Assembly (NCBI GenBank): GCA_963764955.1
Contig: CAVXVE010000052.1
Span: 109,415 to 173,414 of the forward strand
DNA length: 64,000 nt
Direction of reading: 5' to 3'
DNA from: Roseiarcus sp963764955
GTDB taxonomy: Bacteria > Pseudomonadota > Alphaproteobacteria > Rhizobiales > Beijerinckiaceae
Of the stretch, positions 54,614 through 63,785 are shown one piece after another. The position numbers and the translations under genes are program-made. The notes under the pieces were generated by a model. The model was not told where the DNA came from and ran no database searches. It saw only the letters and a program-made list of their open reading frames with translations. The stretch's first letter is position 1, and each line of letters opens with the position of its first letter.

Positions 54614-55713
54614 AGAAAGCATCCCTGTTCGCCGCGGCCGCCGTCGCGGCGCTAGCCATCGCCGGCTCGGCGCGGGCCGACGACATCATGGCCGCGGCCA
54701 AGGCCAGGGTGGCGGCGGCGACCCAGCGCGCAGGCGCCTGGGACGGACCGACCACGGGTCCGGCGGCCGCGCCAAACAAGACGATTGTCTATGTCGCGGG
54801 CGACCTGAGGAACGGCGGCACGTCCGGCGTCGCCGATGGCGTCAAGGAGGCGGCGGCGGCGATTGGCTGGAAGCTTCTGGTGATCGACGGCCAGGGCCAG
54901 GTCTCGACCCGCACGGGGGCGCTCAATCAGGCGATCGCGCTCAAGCCGGACGGCATCATCGTCTCAGGCTTCGACGCGATCGAGCAGAACGCCGCCCTCG
55001 CCAACGTCAAGGCGGCGGGGATCCCGTTCGTCGGCTGGCATGCGACGATCGAGCCGGGCCCGGATCCCGTGACCGGCATGTTCGCCAACGTCAACACCCG
55101 CATCCTCGATGTGGCCAACACCGCGGCCGATCTCGCCATCGTCGATTCCGGAGGCAAGGCCGGCGTCGTGATCTTCGGCGATTCGAATTACGCGATGGCC
55201 ATCGGCAAGGCGAAGATGATGGCGGCCGAAATCGAGAAGTGCAGCGGCTGCAAAGTGCTCAGTCTGGAAGATTCGCCGATGACCGAAGCTTCCCTGCGCA
55301 TGCCCCAGCTCACCACGTCCCTCCTGCAGCGCTTCGGCGACAAGTGGACCTATTCGCTGGCGGTGAACGACCTTTACTACGACTTCATGGGGCCGTCGCT
55401 GGCGAGCGCGGGCAAGAGCGGAACCGACGCGCCGCACAATATCTCGGCGGGAGACGGATCGGAATCGGCGTTCGCGCGCATTCGGGCCAAGCAGTTCCAG
55501 ATGGCGACGGTGCCGGAGCCGCTGCATGAGCAGGGATGGCAGCTTATCGACGAGCTCAATCGGGCCCTCAACAAGAAGCCGTGGTCCGGCTACATCTCCG
55601 GCATTCATCTCGTGACTGTCGACAACATCGCTTTCGACGGGGGCCCGAAGAACGTGTTCGATCCCGACAACGGCTACCGCGACGTTTACAAGAAGATCTG
55701 GGGCGTCAAGTAG
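54610..55713 (+). CDS. sugar ABC transporter substrate-binding protein (367 aa)
   Basis: A second binding protein of this cluster. A signal peptide MKKASLFAAAAVAALAIAGS (cleavage near 'ARA-DD') precedes a helix of about 40 residues and then the Peripla_BP_4 core: 'TIVYVAGDLRNGGTSGVADG', 'LNQAIALKPDGIIVSGFDAI', 'KAAGIPFVGWHATIEPGPDP' and 'KWTYSLAVNDLYYDFMGPSL'. The cysteine pair in 'IEKCSGCKVL' could form a small disulfide. ATG 54610 overlaps the permease stop. Two binding proteins for one permease suggest two ligands or a sensing role for one. After the stop come 350 bp (55714-56065) without a gene. Confidence 0.9.
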   Translation: MKKASLFAAAAVAALAIAGSARADDIMAAAKARVAAATQRAGAWDGPTTGPAAAPNKTIVYVAGDLRNGGTSGVADGVKEAAAAIGWKLLVIDGQGQVSTRTGALNQAIALKPDGIIVSGFDAIEQNAALANVKAAGIPFVGWHATIEPGPDPVTGMFANVNTRILDVANTAADLAIVDSGGKAGVVIFGDSNYAMAIGKAKMMAAEIEKCSGCKVLSLEDSPMTEASLRMPQLTTSLLQRFGDKWTYSLAVNDLYYDFMGPSLASAGKSGTDAPHNISAGDGSESAFARIRAKQFQMATVPEPLHEQGWQLIDELNRALNKKPWSGYISGIHLVTVDNIAFDGGPKNVFDPDNGYRDVYKKIWGVK

Positions 55714-55902
55714 TTCGCTTGGGTTTTTACACCGGCGCTTTCGCTCCGTGGCGGGTCGGCCCCCGGGCCAGCCCGCCGCAGGCCCGGCAGGACGCAAGCG
55801 TTGTGCTTTTGGATCGATGCGGCGAGGCGAAGTTTTGAGCCGATTATTTGCAAAGGCGGAAGGGCGGAACTAAACGGGGTCCTAACCTCCTGAAAAGATG
55901 AG

Positions 55903-55938
55903 GGCGCGCCGGTAAAAACGCCGATATGCCGGCGCGCC
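55903..55938. repeat. GC-rich inverted repeat (10-bp arms)
   Basis: GGCGCGCCGG at 55903-55912 is repeated inverted as CCGGCGCGCC at 55929-55938 around a 16-base AT-richer loop. It lies between the convergent sugar-binding-protein and opgD genes. It may act as a terminator hairpin, but no T-run follows. Confidence 0.45.
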
Positions 55939-56065
55939 GCCCTCGCCCGCTCTGCCGAGGCGGTACTGCGAGCGTCAGCGCAAGCGCGTTCCACCGTAGG
56001 CGAGACCCCTAGCGTTCGCCGAGGCCGCCGTCTCGTGCGGCTGCTCCGGGCCTCTTTTCCCCGCC

Positions 56066-57650
56066 TTACGCATGCCAGGGAAAGGTCCAGGTCTCGGTCA
56101 GCGCCTTGGGGCCGGCGCGCAGGAAGACGCGCAGGTCCGTGCTCTGGCCCGGGTCGACCGCGACGTCGACGCCGGCGCGGAAACCACGGATGTGGGTGTT
56201 GGGGATGAGGAACGTGCGCAGGATTCGTCCCGTCGACGCCGTCGCGACCGTCTCCACCAGCGAAGGGTCGCTCATGTAGTAGGACAAGTCGCCGCCGGCG
56301 AAATCGATCAGGAATCGCGTCGCCCCCGGTGGCGGCGGCGGATCCGGCGACCCCAACGCATGCGCGGAAGCGCGGAACGTCGCGACCGTGCGGCCGGACG
56401 GAGTCAGGCCCTGATCCATCTCGGTCGCGGTGATGCGATAGCCGAAGACGAGCGGCTTGCCGACCTCGAGCCCCTGCTTCGGCGCCCAGGCGACGACGAT
56501 ATTGTCGTTCGTCTCGTCGCTGGTCGGCAGTTCGGTGAGTTCCACCTTGCCCTCGCCCCAGCCTTCGTGCGGCTCGATCCAGTAGCTCGGCCTCAACTCG
56601 TAGGCGAGTTCGAGGTCCTCGTAGTCGCTGAAATTGCGATCGCGCTGCAGAAGTCCGAATCCGTGAGGATTGGCGTCGAGGAAGTCAGAGACCCTCGGCG
56701 TCAGGCGGGTTGCTCAGCGGCCGCCAGATCCATTCCCCGGCGCCTGTATGCATCAGAAGGCCGTCGGAATCATGCAATTCGCCGCGGAAGTCGTCTGCGA
56801 GGCGCCGATCGGTCTTGCCGACGAAATACATCGACGACAGCGGCGCAAGGCCAAACGCGGGTGTAGCCTTTCGCGCGAACAGAGTGACGGTCGCATCGAT
56901 AAAGGTTTCCTGGCCGGGGTTCAGATCGAAGCGGAAGGCCCCGGTCGCCAATTCGCCGTCGAGCAGCGCATAGATGACGATATGCTCGGCCATCGAGTCC
57001 GGCGTCTCGATCCAGAATTCGCGAAAGAACGGGAACTCCTCGTTGAGGCGCGGAGCGGCGCCGATCGCAAGGCCCCGCGCCGAGAGGCCATAGCGCTGGC
57101 CCCGGCCGAGGAAGCGGAAGTAGCTCGTGCCGAGAAAGGTGATCACCTCGTCCCAGACATGCGGCGCGTTGATCGGGAATTTGAGACGAAAGCCGGCGAA
57201 CCCGAGGTTGATCGGCAGCACGCCAAGCTTGGTGTGGCCATAGTCGAACAGGTTGGCGGCGTAGGGGATCGGAGCCGGGATGCCGTCGCGCAGCACGTTG
57301 ACGACCACCGGACGCTTGTAGAGATGCCCGAGATGGAACAATTCCAGCCGGAAATTGGCGCCCTCCTGGCCGAGCAGCGGCTTGTCGGATTTGAAGCGGA
57401 TGTCGCGCCAGCCGTCGAAATCGAGGTTCGCCAGGCCGTCGGGCAGCGGCGGGATCGAGCTGTCGAACGGCGCGGCGGCGAGGTCGCGCGCCCGCTTGAC
57501 GACGTCCGGGTAGCCGAAGGGCGCCGGCGCCGCGGCCGCCGCTGGCGGCGCGTCGGTCTGCTGCGCGGCGGCGCCCGCCAGACTCGCGCCGGAAGCGGCC
57601 ACGATGCTGACGAGCAGCGCCCGGCGGGACAGGTCTTGGATGTGCGTCAT
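56066..57650 (-). pseudogene. glucan biosynthesis protein, MdoG/OpgD family, one frameshift
   Basis: A periplasmic protein needed for osmoregulated periplasmic glucans. The N-terminus MTHIQDLSRRALLVSIVAAS carries a twin-arginine signal, which favours OpgD over OpgG. 'FGYPDVVKRARDLAAAPFDS', 'FKSDKPLLGQEGANFRLELF', 'EFPFFREFWIETPD' and 'WIWRPLSNPP' follow. The frame then shifts near 56700-56712, and the rest ('RVSDFLDANPHGFGLLQRDR', 'SYWIEPHEGWGEGKVELTEL') continues to 56066. The one-base correction gives about 528 residues. All family blocks are present, so a sequencing error is likely. No opgH is adjacent. Confidence 0.88.
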
Positions 57651-57720
57651 TGAGGTTGGGCGATCAGATTGGGCTGTTGGGGCGATGCGCACCCTAAGAA
57701 GAGAGGGGGCGCGAGGCCAG

Positions 57721-58341
57721 TCACCACGGCGTGAACGGACCGCCGCCGGTATTGGTGTGCACGATGGCTTCGAGCCCCATGCTGAAATTCGAGGTGACGC
57801 GATAGTTGACGCCGAGGCCTACCGTGCCGACCGCCTGCACCGCGCCAGGCCCCGAGAACACGCTGTTGACGGCGTCGGTCGCGTTGAAAGCGCCGCTGTT
57901 GAAACGCGTCGCCCGGACGAAATCGACCCCGGTTATCACGTAGGGCGTCACCTGGCCGAAATTGTACCCGACGATCGCCGAACCGCCGGCGAAAGCGCTG
58001 CCGGTGAACTGCGAGTACCCCGGGCCCGCCTGCAGGAACGGCATATAGCCGGTCGAGGCCTGCACCCCCATCATGATCCCGTTGTCGAATACGTGCTGAT
58101 AGGTCAGGTCGGTCTCGCCGCCGACGCCGCCCTTGATCCCCTTGCCTCCCCAGACCGAGATCCCCGCGCCAACCGAGAGTCCTGCCCAGTAGTCAGGCGC
58201 CGGCTCGGCTGCGCCAGGGCCGAGCGCCGGGTAATTCGACGGAGCGGTCGGCAGATCAGCGGCGGCGGCGGGCGCGAACGCGAGGCAAACCGCAGCCGCG
58301 CAGACGCACGCGAAGGAAAGACAAGCGATAACGATGCGCAT
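57721..58341 (-). CDS. outer-membrane beta-barrel protein (206 aa)
   Basis: A signal peptide (MRIVIACLSFACVCAAAVCL, cleavage near 'AAA-DL') is followed by the 'DLPTAPSNYP' lead common to Omp25-like proteins of Hyphomicrobiales. Alternating strands follow, such as 'YWAGLSVGAGISVWGGKGIK', 'IMMGVQASTGYMPFLQ', 'SAIVGYNFGQVTPYVITGVD' and 'VGLGVNYRVTSNFSMGLEAI'. An eight-stranded barrel is expected. It ends without the usual terminal Phe/Tyr ('GGGPFTPW' ends in Trp). ATG 58341 gives the signal peptide start. It lies 70 bp upstream of opgD on the same strand. Confidence 0.83.
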   Translation of the reverse strand: MRIVIACLSFACVCAAAVCLAFAPAAAADLPTAPSNYPALGPGAAEPAPDYWAGLSVGAGISVWGGKGIKGGVGGETDLTYQHVFDNGIMMGVQASTGYMPFLQAGPGYSQFTGSAFAGGSAIVGYNFGQVTPYVITGVDFVRATRFNSGAFNATDAVNSVFSGPGAVQAVGTVGLGVNYRVTSNFSMGLEAIVHTNTGGGPFTPW

Positions 58342-58526
58342 GAGCCTATCTTGTATCACAGGTCGGCGTGCGAAGCATTGCGGTTTCGACTGCGGCATAT
58401 TGATGGCGGCGCTCTGATCCGCCTCGCCGTCCGGAGGCGGCTCCGGCGATTCGATCCAGACGCTCGGGCACTGGACAAGGCGCGCCACGGGCGCCTATAA
58501 GCCGCTGCGTCTCGACGGCGTGAGAC

Positions 58527-58602
58527 GCCCAGGTAGCTCAGTTGGTAGAGCACGTGACTGAAAATCACGGTGTCGGTGGTTCGATTCCGCCCCTGGGCAC
58601 CA
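58527..58602 (+). tRNA. tRNA-Phe (anticodon GAA)
   Basis: A 76-nt tRNA with acceptor stem GCCCAGG/CCTGGGC, D-loop 'AGCTCAGTTGGTAGAGC', anticodon loop 'CTGAAAA' with GAA, T-arm 'GGTTCGATTCC', and an encoded CCA end at 58600-58602. All four arms pair. The 3' side faces an accessory, decayed region, so this could be an integration target, although no integrase is in the window. Confidence 0.97.
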
Positions 58603-58662
58603 CCTAAAATCCATAAAGAAGTCATAGGCTTAAACCAGTAGTCGAAGCCTCTTTCTTCGACG

Positions 58663-58708
58663 TTTATCCGCCCCGAGATTGCCTTAGGGCGGATCTGGGG
58701 CGGATAAA
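58663..58708. repeat. 12-bp inverted repeat downstream of tRNA-Phe
   Basis: TTTATCCGCCCC at 58663-58674 and GGGGCGGATAAA at 58697-58708 are perfect inverted arms around 22 bases, 60 bp past the tRNA. It may be the tRNA terminator or a dyad left from an integrative element. The 58603-58938 gap contains no gene. Confidence 0.55.
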
Positions 58709-58938
58709 AAGCGTATCTGCGCCGCATCCTCACTGAAGCGCTTCGGGAGCCTGCTGACGCCCTGAGGCTTATGGCCAGCTGGCCGCGAGGGCGGTGACGG
58801 AGCCGGAGGGCAAGGGCATCCGCTAGGATGGGGTGGCGCGCTTCGGAGCGAATGGCAGGAATTAGCAGCTGAATGGCAGGCGACGGCAAGCAGGCCCGCG
58901 CCGAAAGGTCGAAATTGGCGGGCGAAAGGAGCCGACCA

Positions 58939-59760
58939 ATGAACCGTATGCTTTCGCCTGTGCTTGCCGTAGCCACTCTGGCCACCATAAGCGCGCCGGT
59001 CCACGCCACGTCGCTTCAATGCAGTGGCTTCAACCAAATATCCGGCTATGCCGGCCACAACCCGCCCGCCACCGCTGTCGTAACGCATTATTCCGGTGCG
59101 TGGTTCGTTCGCTATATTCTCCAGAGCGGCATGACCGTAGACGGTCAACGCAGTTTGGCATGAGCGACACTAGCGACAGCACCAAAACCGAATGGCAGGG
59201 TTGGCTTAATAAAGACGCCAACAAATGGATGCGCGGCAGCATCGTAAAGCGCAAGGCTGACGGTCATCTGCTCTATTTCGAGGAGCTATGACCGCAGCAA
59301 CACCTTGCTCGCCAGCAACGCGATCGACTGCGGACCCGATCCGGTCGCAGCGCCAACCTATAACCCGCCTACTCCTCAGCCTCCCGCCACATCCACGCAA
59401 CCATCTGGCGGGTTCGTTGTTGCGCTTAACGACATCCCCGGCGCAGCGAACGTGCAGTATGTCAATGTCACCATCGGCAGCATAACCTACCATCTGACGC
59501 TCGACACTGGCTGCTCCAGCATGAGCATCTCAAAAGCTCTCGCTGACTGGCTACTCAACAATGGTCAGGCGACCATGATCCGTAACGTTGAAAGCACCCT
59601 TGCCGATGGTTCGAAGCAAACGAATCGCTTGATCAGCATCAACCAGATCAGCCTCGACGGACATACCTTGAATGGTGTGCTGGCGTCGGATGGCGCGGCA
59701 GACCAGGGCGATGGCTCGATGCTGCTCGGCCTGGGGGTGCTGCGCGTTCGGCAAATTTAG
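58939..59760 (+). pseudogene. exported retropepsin-like aspartic protease, two frameshifts
   Basis: From ATG 58939 (MNRMLSPVLAVATLATISAP) a signal peptide leads to a short Cys-containing domain; the frame stops at 59163. The continuation 'SDTSDSTKTEWQGWLNKDAN' lies one frame over to about 59288. The last part, 'YDRSNTLLASNAIDCGPDPV' onward, returns to the first frame and contains the protease core: 'VTIGSITYHLTLDTGCSSMS' with the D-T-G active-site triad, and 'GDGSMLLGLGVLRV' as the final strand. Two compensating indels fit either errors or decay. Members are single-domain proteases that act as dimers. Confidence 0.72.
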
Positions 59761-59941
59761 CATCGATACAGCCAGCCACCAGCTGACCTTGGGGTGACCT
59801 GCCGCCCAATAAGACGCATTGCGTCTGCGATGTGGCCATTTAGCCAAGACCGAACACACCCCGCCCGTGCGGGGCTTCGGCGGCGCGTGGGCGAACGGTG
59901 ACGACGGGGCGTAAGCGTTGCACCAAGGGAGCCTCCTCGCA

Positions 59942-60277
59942 ATGTTTGTCGCCCTGTTCGGTCTAACGAGCCATGAATGCCGCGACGCGCCCGATGCGTC
60001 GTCGCTGACCGAGGACCTCGTCCTCTCGATGATCGAGCGCTGCAAGGGATGGGGCGTCGACACCGGCGACGTCGCCTTCCTCCTGGCCCTCGAGCTGATC
60101 GCGAGTCTCGCGGCCTATGACCGCGCGCCACCGCCGGTCATCCTGGTGGCAATCGCAGAAGCCGCTCCGACCCGCGAGGTCCTCCTGCGCGACGCCAACC
60201 AGCGTGGCGAGCGGCCGCCGCCATTGAACGTCGCCAAGTTGAGCGCGATCGCTCCCGATGCGTGCCGGCTGCACTGA
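59942..60277 (+). CDS. hypothetical protein (111 aa)
   Basis: A mostly helical, acidic protein (MFVALFGLTSHECRDAPDAS ... 'MIERCKGWGVDTGDVAFLLA' ... 'IPARD'-less end at 'APDACRLH'). No signal peptide or membrane helix is convincing; the segment 'VAFLLALELIASLAAY' is hydrophobic but part of an amphipathic helix. No family is recognised. The composition fits neighbouring coding DNA. The frame is intact, unlike its neighbours. An unplaced ATG at 59942 is the chosen start; a TTG farther upstream is possible. Confidence 0.5.
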   Translation: MFVALFGLTSHECRDAPDASSLTEDLVLSMIERCKGWGVDTGDVAFLLALELIASLAAYDRAPPPVILVAIAEAAPTREVLLRDANQRGERPPPLNVAKLSAIAPDACRLH

Positions 60278-60512
60278 CCTTAACCGGCGGCGACTAACCC
60301 TGAATACCGGCCACCTCGTCTTGCGCCGGCCTGTTCCTCCGGTCTGGCGGGAGGCGCTGCTTCAGAGTTTCTTCAAATGACCAGAGACATTCGCTCACGC
60401 GGCGGCGGCCCTTCACCTTTTCCCTGACGCAGCGGCGTGAACCGTTTCGAGCGCCGCGCCCTTGACTGGATGCAATCCGGCGGCGGGGCGACAGTGGATT
60501 GAATGGGGCCGG

Positions 60513-60764
60513 ATGAGATCGCTCCTCGTCATCCTCATCTTTTTCGCGCTGGCGGAGCCCGCTGTTGCATGCAGGCGCTTTTCGATCTGGCATTATAACT
60601 TTCCCCAACCCTGCCCGATCGCTCGCCCGGAGGCTCAAGCCGCGCCTACGCCGGTCGCGCCGGATATTCCGTCGCCCAACCTGACCGAAATCAACTGGGG
60701 CGAAACCGGCGACGGGCGGCTCGCCGCGATCGGGAAGCTGCGGGCGCTCAGCGGCGCTCGCTAG
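60513..60764 (+). CDS. small exported protein of unknown function (83 aa)
   Basis: MRSLLVILIFFALAEPAVAC is a clear signal peptide, with cleavage near 'AVA-CRR'; the cysteine right after could be a lipid site, although the lipobox is poor. The mature part begins 'RRFSIWHYNFPQPCPIARPE', is proline-rich, and ends 'TGDGRLAAIGKLRALSGAR'. Small exported proteins of this kind with a conserved WxYxxPQxC segment occur in Hyphomicrobiales; their function is unknown. A GGAT-rich weak ribosome binding site precedes ATG 60513. Confidence 0.65.
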   Translation: MRSLLVILIFFALAEPAVACRRFSIWHYNFPQPCPIARPEAQAAPTPVAPDIPSPNLTEINWGETGDGRLAAIGKLRALSGAR

Positions 60765-60796
60765 CTCTTCGTTAAGGCCGAAACCGTCCCAGCGCG

Positions 60797-61492
60797 TCAA
60801 AGCGGGAGCATTGGCTCTTGATCCTGGCTAAGCGCGCCGTCCCGGCTCGCGCCATCTTCCTTTTCACCGCTCGCGACAATTCTCAGCGCATCATCAGGAA
60901 GCGGTCGCTGCAATTCGAGAGCCTCGGGCGCATCAGCCAACAGCCACAAATCGATCTCCGCCGGCGTTGTCAGAATGACAGGCATCGCCTTGGGATGAAT
61001 TGGGGCCACGACGGCGTTCGGCTTCTGTCGTGAGGAAGCCGAACAACTCGTGCTGGCCGTCGAACGGGCGCGCTCTTTCGGCCCTCGAACGCCGCGCCAC
61101 GGGATCCATAGACCAGCGAACCCGAACAACGGTCGGTCCTGGCTGAGCGCGAACCATTTCGGCGTCTTGCGGAGGCTTCGTCTCCGCATATTCGCAAAAC
61201 GAGGTTCCGGGCACGATACAGCGATTATGTTTGCCGAGCCAGCCGCGCCAGTGCGGGCTGCCGACATTGCGAATATTGGTGATCGGCGCGCCGCCAAACT
61301 GCGGCGGACCCGGCATGCCCCAACGCGCCATGACAAGCTCACGCTCGCCGCCGGCTCCATTGCGAACGATTGGAGCCATTTGGTCGGGAAGATCCCAAGA
61401 AACAGAGGCAGGTTGCCCGTCCGATCGTGACCCGCGCGGAACCAGTCGCGGATCGCGGCTTGGCCTTTGGTGAGGCTATAGAGGTTGCACAT
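60797..61492 (-). pseudogene. SOS response-associated peptidase (SRAP/YedK), at least three frameshifts
   Basis: The start MCNLYSLTKGQAAIRDWFRA has the catalytic Cys2 that links to abasic sites in single-stranded DNA. The family blocks then alternate between frames: 'VMARWGMPGPPQFGG', 'NIRNVGSPHWRGWLGKHNRC' and 'CIVPGTSFCEYAE' in one frame, 'PLFGFAGLWIPW' in another, and 'VAPIHPKAMPVILTTPAEID' with 'LWLLADAPEALELQRPLPDD' at the end. At least three indels between 61060 and 61400 break the gene. It is likely a true pseudogene. An intact protein would be about 230 residues. Confidence 0.8.
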
Positions 61493-61512
61493 TTTTTCGA
61501 TACCCTTAGCGG

Positions 61513-61805
61513 TCAGTCGCCCTTGACGAGCCGCAGCTTCACCATTCCCGGGGGCAAGTCCGGCGGCCGCTTATGCTCAAGGTCCGGCAGGTACACTCCG
61601 CAAGCCGATTTGCCTTTCTTCGATCGCGCCTCAGCGCGCCACATGCAGTCGTAGGAAAACCTATTAGTCAGATCGCGCAATGTGATCTCCGGCCCGATTT
61701 CGCGGCAAGCCGCGCCAAGCGGTGCGCGCCGTTCCGCGAGCACTGGCGGCAACCGATGCGGACCACAACAAAAGGATAGAGGGCGAGGCGGTCGCGATCG
61801 TCCAT
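61513..61805 (-). pseudogene. conserved hypothetical protein with Cys pairs, one frameshift
   Basis: From ATG 61805 the frame reads MDDRDRLALYPFVVVRIGCR then 'QCSRNGAHRLARLAAKSG'. After a shift near 61690-61700 it continues 'PEITLRDLTNRFSYDCMWRA', 'EARSKKGKSACGVYLPDLEH' and 'PPDLPPGMVKLRLVKGD'. The C-x-x-C at the front suggests zinc binding. I recognise this as a small conserved protein of Hyphomicrobiales whose role is unknown. A single base restores about 97 residues. Confidence 0.65.
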
Positions 61806-61964
61806 GCATCCCAGTTCACTTTTTGTTCCGAGTTCTCAAGCGCCGCCGTCCCTGGTGTTCCCACCGCCTAATCAGTGGATTTGTCCGTTTGCGCAAATCC
61901 AGTCATTCGCGGAGGACTTGCCGAACCGGTCAAATCGACCCGAAGCCGACGTTCGCGGAGGTAC

Positions 61965-62292
61965 TCAGACCACCCGATCGGATTCGAGCGAGCAGGCCGT
62001 GTTGGGATCGGTTTCGACTTGGAGCGTAGCGTGGCCGATCCCGAAACGCTCGTTCAGCTTTTCGCACTCCAGGAATGAATCGTCGCCGCGCCGGATGGCC
62101 GCCAGGCATCACCAAATGCGCGGTGAAGCGCGATTTCCGTCGTGCTCATCGACCAAATGTGCAGGTCGTGAATTGCCTGCACCCCGGTCGCCGCCGAAAG
62201 AAACGCGCCAACTTTTCCCGACTTCAAGGCCCGACGGAACCGCATTCAGCGACATGGTGACGCTGTCGCGCAAGAGACCCCATGGGCGCGGC
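61965..62292 (-). pseudogene. CzcD-type CDF transporter, C-terminal fragment, frameshifted
   Basis: Only the end of a heavy-metal CDF protein remains. 'WGLLRDSVTMSLNAVPSGLE' begins abruptly at about 62292, next to the cytochrome gene, then 'VGAFLSAATGVQAIHDLHIW' and 'SMSTTEIALTAHLVMPGGHP'. After a further shift the end is 'FLECEKLNERFGIGHATLQV' and 'ETDPNTACSLESDRVV', with the stop at 61965. The six-helix membrane part is missing. The sharp junction suggests deletion or recombination rather than sequencing error. CzcD exports zinc, cobalt and cadmium. Confidence 0.78.
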
Positions 62293-62321
62293 GCGGGAAG
62301 ATCGTCTCACCCGGCTAACGG

Positions 62322-62893
62322 TCACTTGGCCCTTCGCGGCATCCGCGCCTGGACGTAGGCGACGACCGCCCAGATGTCGTCCTTCGACAGCGTATCCTTG
62401 AACGCGGGCATCGCGGTGCCGAACTGCGCCCCGCCCTCGGCGACGGTCCAGTACATCAACGAATCCCCGACCAACCATCGGCATTTGCGCGAGCCAAGCG
62501 AGGTTGCCTGGAGGCGGGTTAAGGCCTTTGCCCGCCTCCCCATCGCCCGCGCCGTTTGGGCCATGGCAGGAGAGGCGCAATTGCTGTCGTACACGACCTG
62601 GCCGCGTTCGACTGTCGCGCGCGTGCGCGGCAGCGGATTTCTGAGTGCATTGTAGGGGGCGGGAATCCCCGACATCATAGCCGTGTGGTGTCGCGGCATG
62701 CTGCCCCACATTCCATGGCTCATCATCCCGCCTTGCCCCATCATCCCTTGCCCCATCATCCCTGGACCCATCCGCCAGGACTCATGCCGCAGCAGCGGCC
62801 CCAAGAACCCCCACCCGGTTGCTGCGCCATGATCGAAGAACCAACGCTGAGCGCAACAGCGACAACAGAGGCGACAAGGACTATCTCTCGCAT
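62322..62893 (-). pseudogene. c-type cytochrome with Met/His-rich N-terminal region, two or three frameshifts
   Basis: ATG 62893 starts MREIVLVASVVAVALSVGSS, a signal peptide ending near 'MAQ-Q'. Another frame then gives the Met-rich 'WRMGPGMMGQGMMGQGGMMS' and 'HGMWGSMPRHHTAMMSG'. 'RGQVVYDSNCA' precedes the haem motif, which is broken: C-A-S-C-H can be read only by shifting frame at about 62570, where 'SCHGPNGAGDGEAGKGLNPP' follows. A further shift returns to 'DSLMYWTVAEGGAQFGTAMP', 'FKDTLSKDDIWAVVAYVQAR' and the stop at 62322. The methionines and histidines suggest copper binding (inference). Confidence 0.75.
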
Positions 62894-62936
62894 AACCACC
62901 TCCCTCGAAGGACCGTGGTTTCGGTCGTTCTGCGAC

Positions 62937-63690
62937 TCACTTCGCCGCCAGCGGATGCCTGTAGCGCCCGTCACCATATTCGGCCCAGGCCTGTCTCAGA
63001 AATTTGAACCGAAGAGGTGAGAAAGATTCGGCCATCAGCGCAGCGACGCCAAGATCGGGCCACGCGGTTCCGGTTCCCCACACGCCCGCCGCCGCGATCA
63101 TCACAACCACGTTGCCGATCGCGTCGTTGCGCGAACACAGCCAGACCGAGCGGACGTTGGCGTCGCCGTCCTTGTAGCGCATCAGCATCAGCACCGAGGC
63201 CAGGTTCGCCGCGAGCGCGAGCACGGCGATTCCGCCCATCAGTTCGGCGCTCGGCAGGCCGAGAATGATCGTGTGGTATATCGTCGATCCCAACACCCAG
63301 AACGCCATCAGGCTGAGCGACAGGCCCTTGAACAGAGCCGCCGTAGCGCGGGTTTGTAGAGAGGTCCCAATCACCGACAGGCTCAGACCATAGGTGACGG
63401 TATCACCAAGAAAATCGAGAGCGTCAGCTTTAAGGGCTTGCGACCTGGCAAGCTGGCCGCGCAATCATTTCCGTGAGAAACATCGCGCCGTTGATGCCGA
63501 TTACCGTCCAGAGCACGCGCTTGTAGCGCGGATCGAGCCCATCGAAGCGGGGCACGCCGCCGTGACAGCCGCATGTAGGGTCCGTTTTGCAGCTTGCCGG
63601 CGTGACGAGTTCTGCCGACTCCGGCTCAGGAAATTGCAGGGGCGGCGGGGCGCCGCATCCGTCGCCTGAGTGACAGCAATCGTCGGCCAT
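62937..63690 (-). pseudogene. CDF-superfamily cation transporter with Cys/His-rich N-terminus, one frameshift
   Basis: ATG 63690 starts MADDCCHSGDGCGAPPPLQF and continues 'CKTDPTCGCHGGVPRFDGLD', a cytoplasmic metal-binding lead with six or more cysteines. The first helix 'VLWTVIGINGAMFLTEMIA' follows. A shift near 63460 precedes 'RSQALKADALDFLGDTVTYG', the D-x-x-x-D metal site of this small CDF branch, then 'RSVWLCSRNDAIGNVVVMIA', the second site, and the end 'WAEYGDGRYRHPLAAK'. About 245 residues when corrected. It is divergent from a merR-like gene across a perfect dyad operator, so it is probably metal-induced. Confidence 0.82.
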
Positions 63691-63727
63691 CGCCGCTCCC
63701 TTTCCAAAAATTAAAAGCGGAGCGTAC

Positions 63728-63748
63728 AACCTCTAGCGGCTAGAGGTT
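63728..63748. promoter_or_regulatory. MerR-type dyad operator AACCTCTAG-CGG-CTAGAGGTT
   Basis: Perfect 9-bp arms with a 3-bp centre between the divergent cation transporter and merR genes. MerR-family operators lie in over-long promoter spacers and have this dyad type; CTCTAG-like arms recall those of metal sensors. It probably controls both genes. Confidence 0.8.
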
Positions 63749-63785
63749 CAGGGGGTAAGCAGGGAAAATCCCACTGCGAGCGCCG

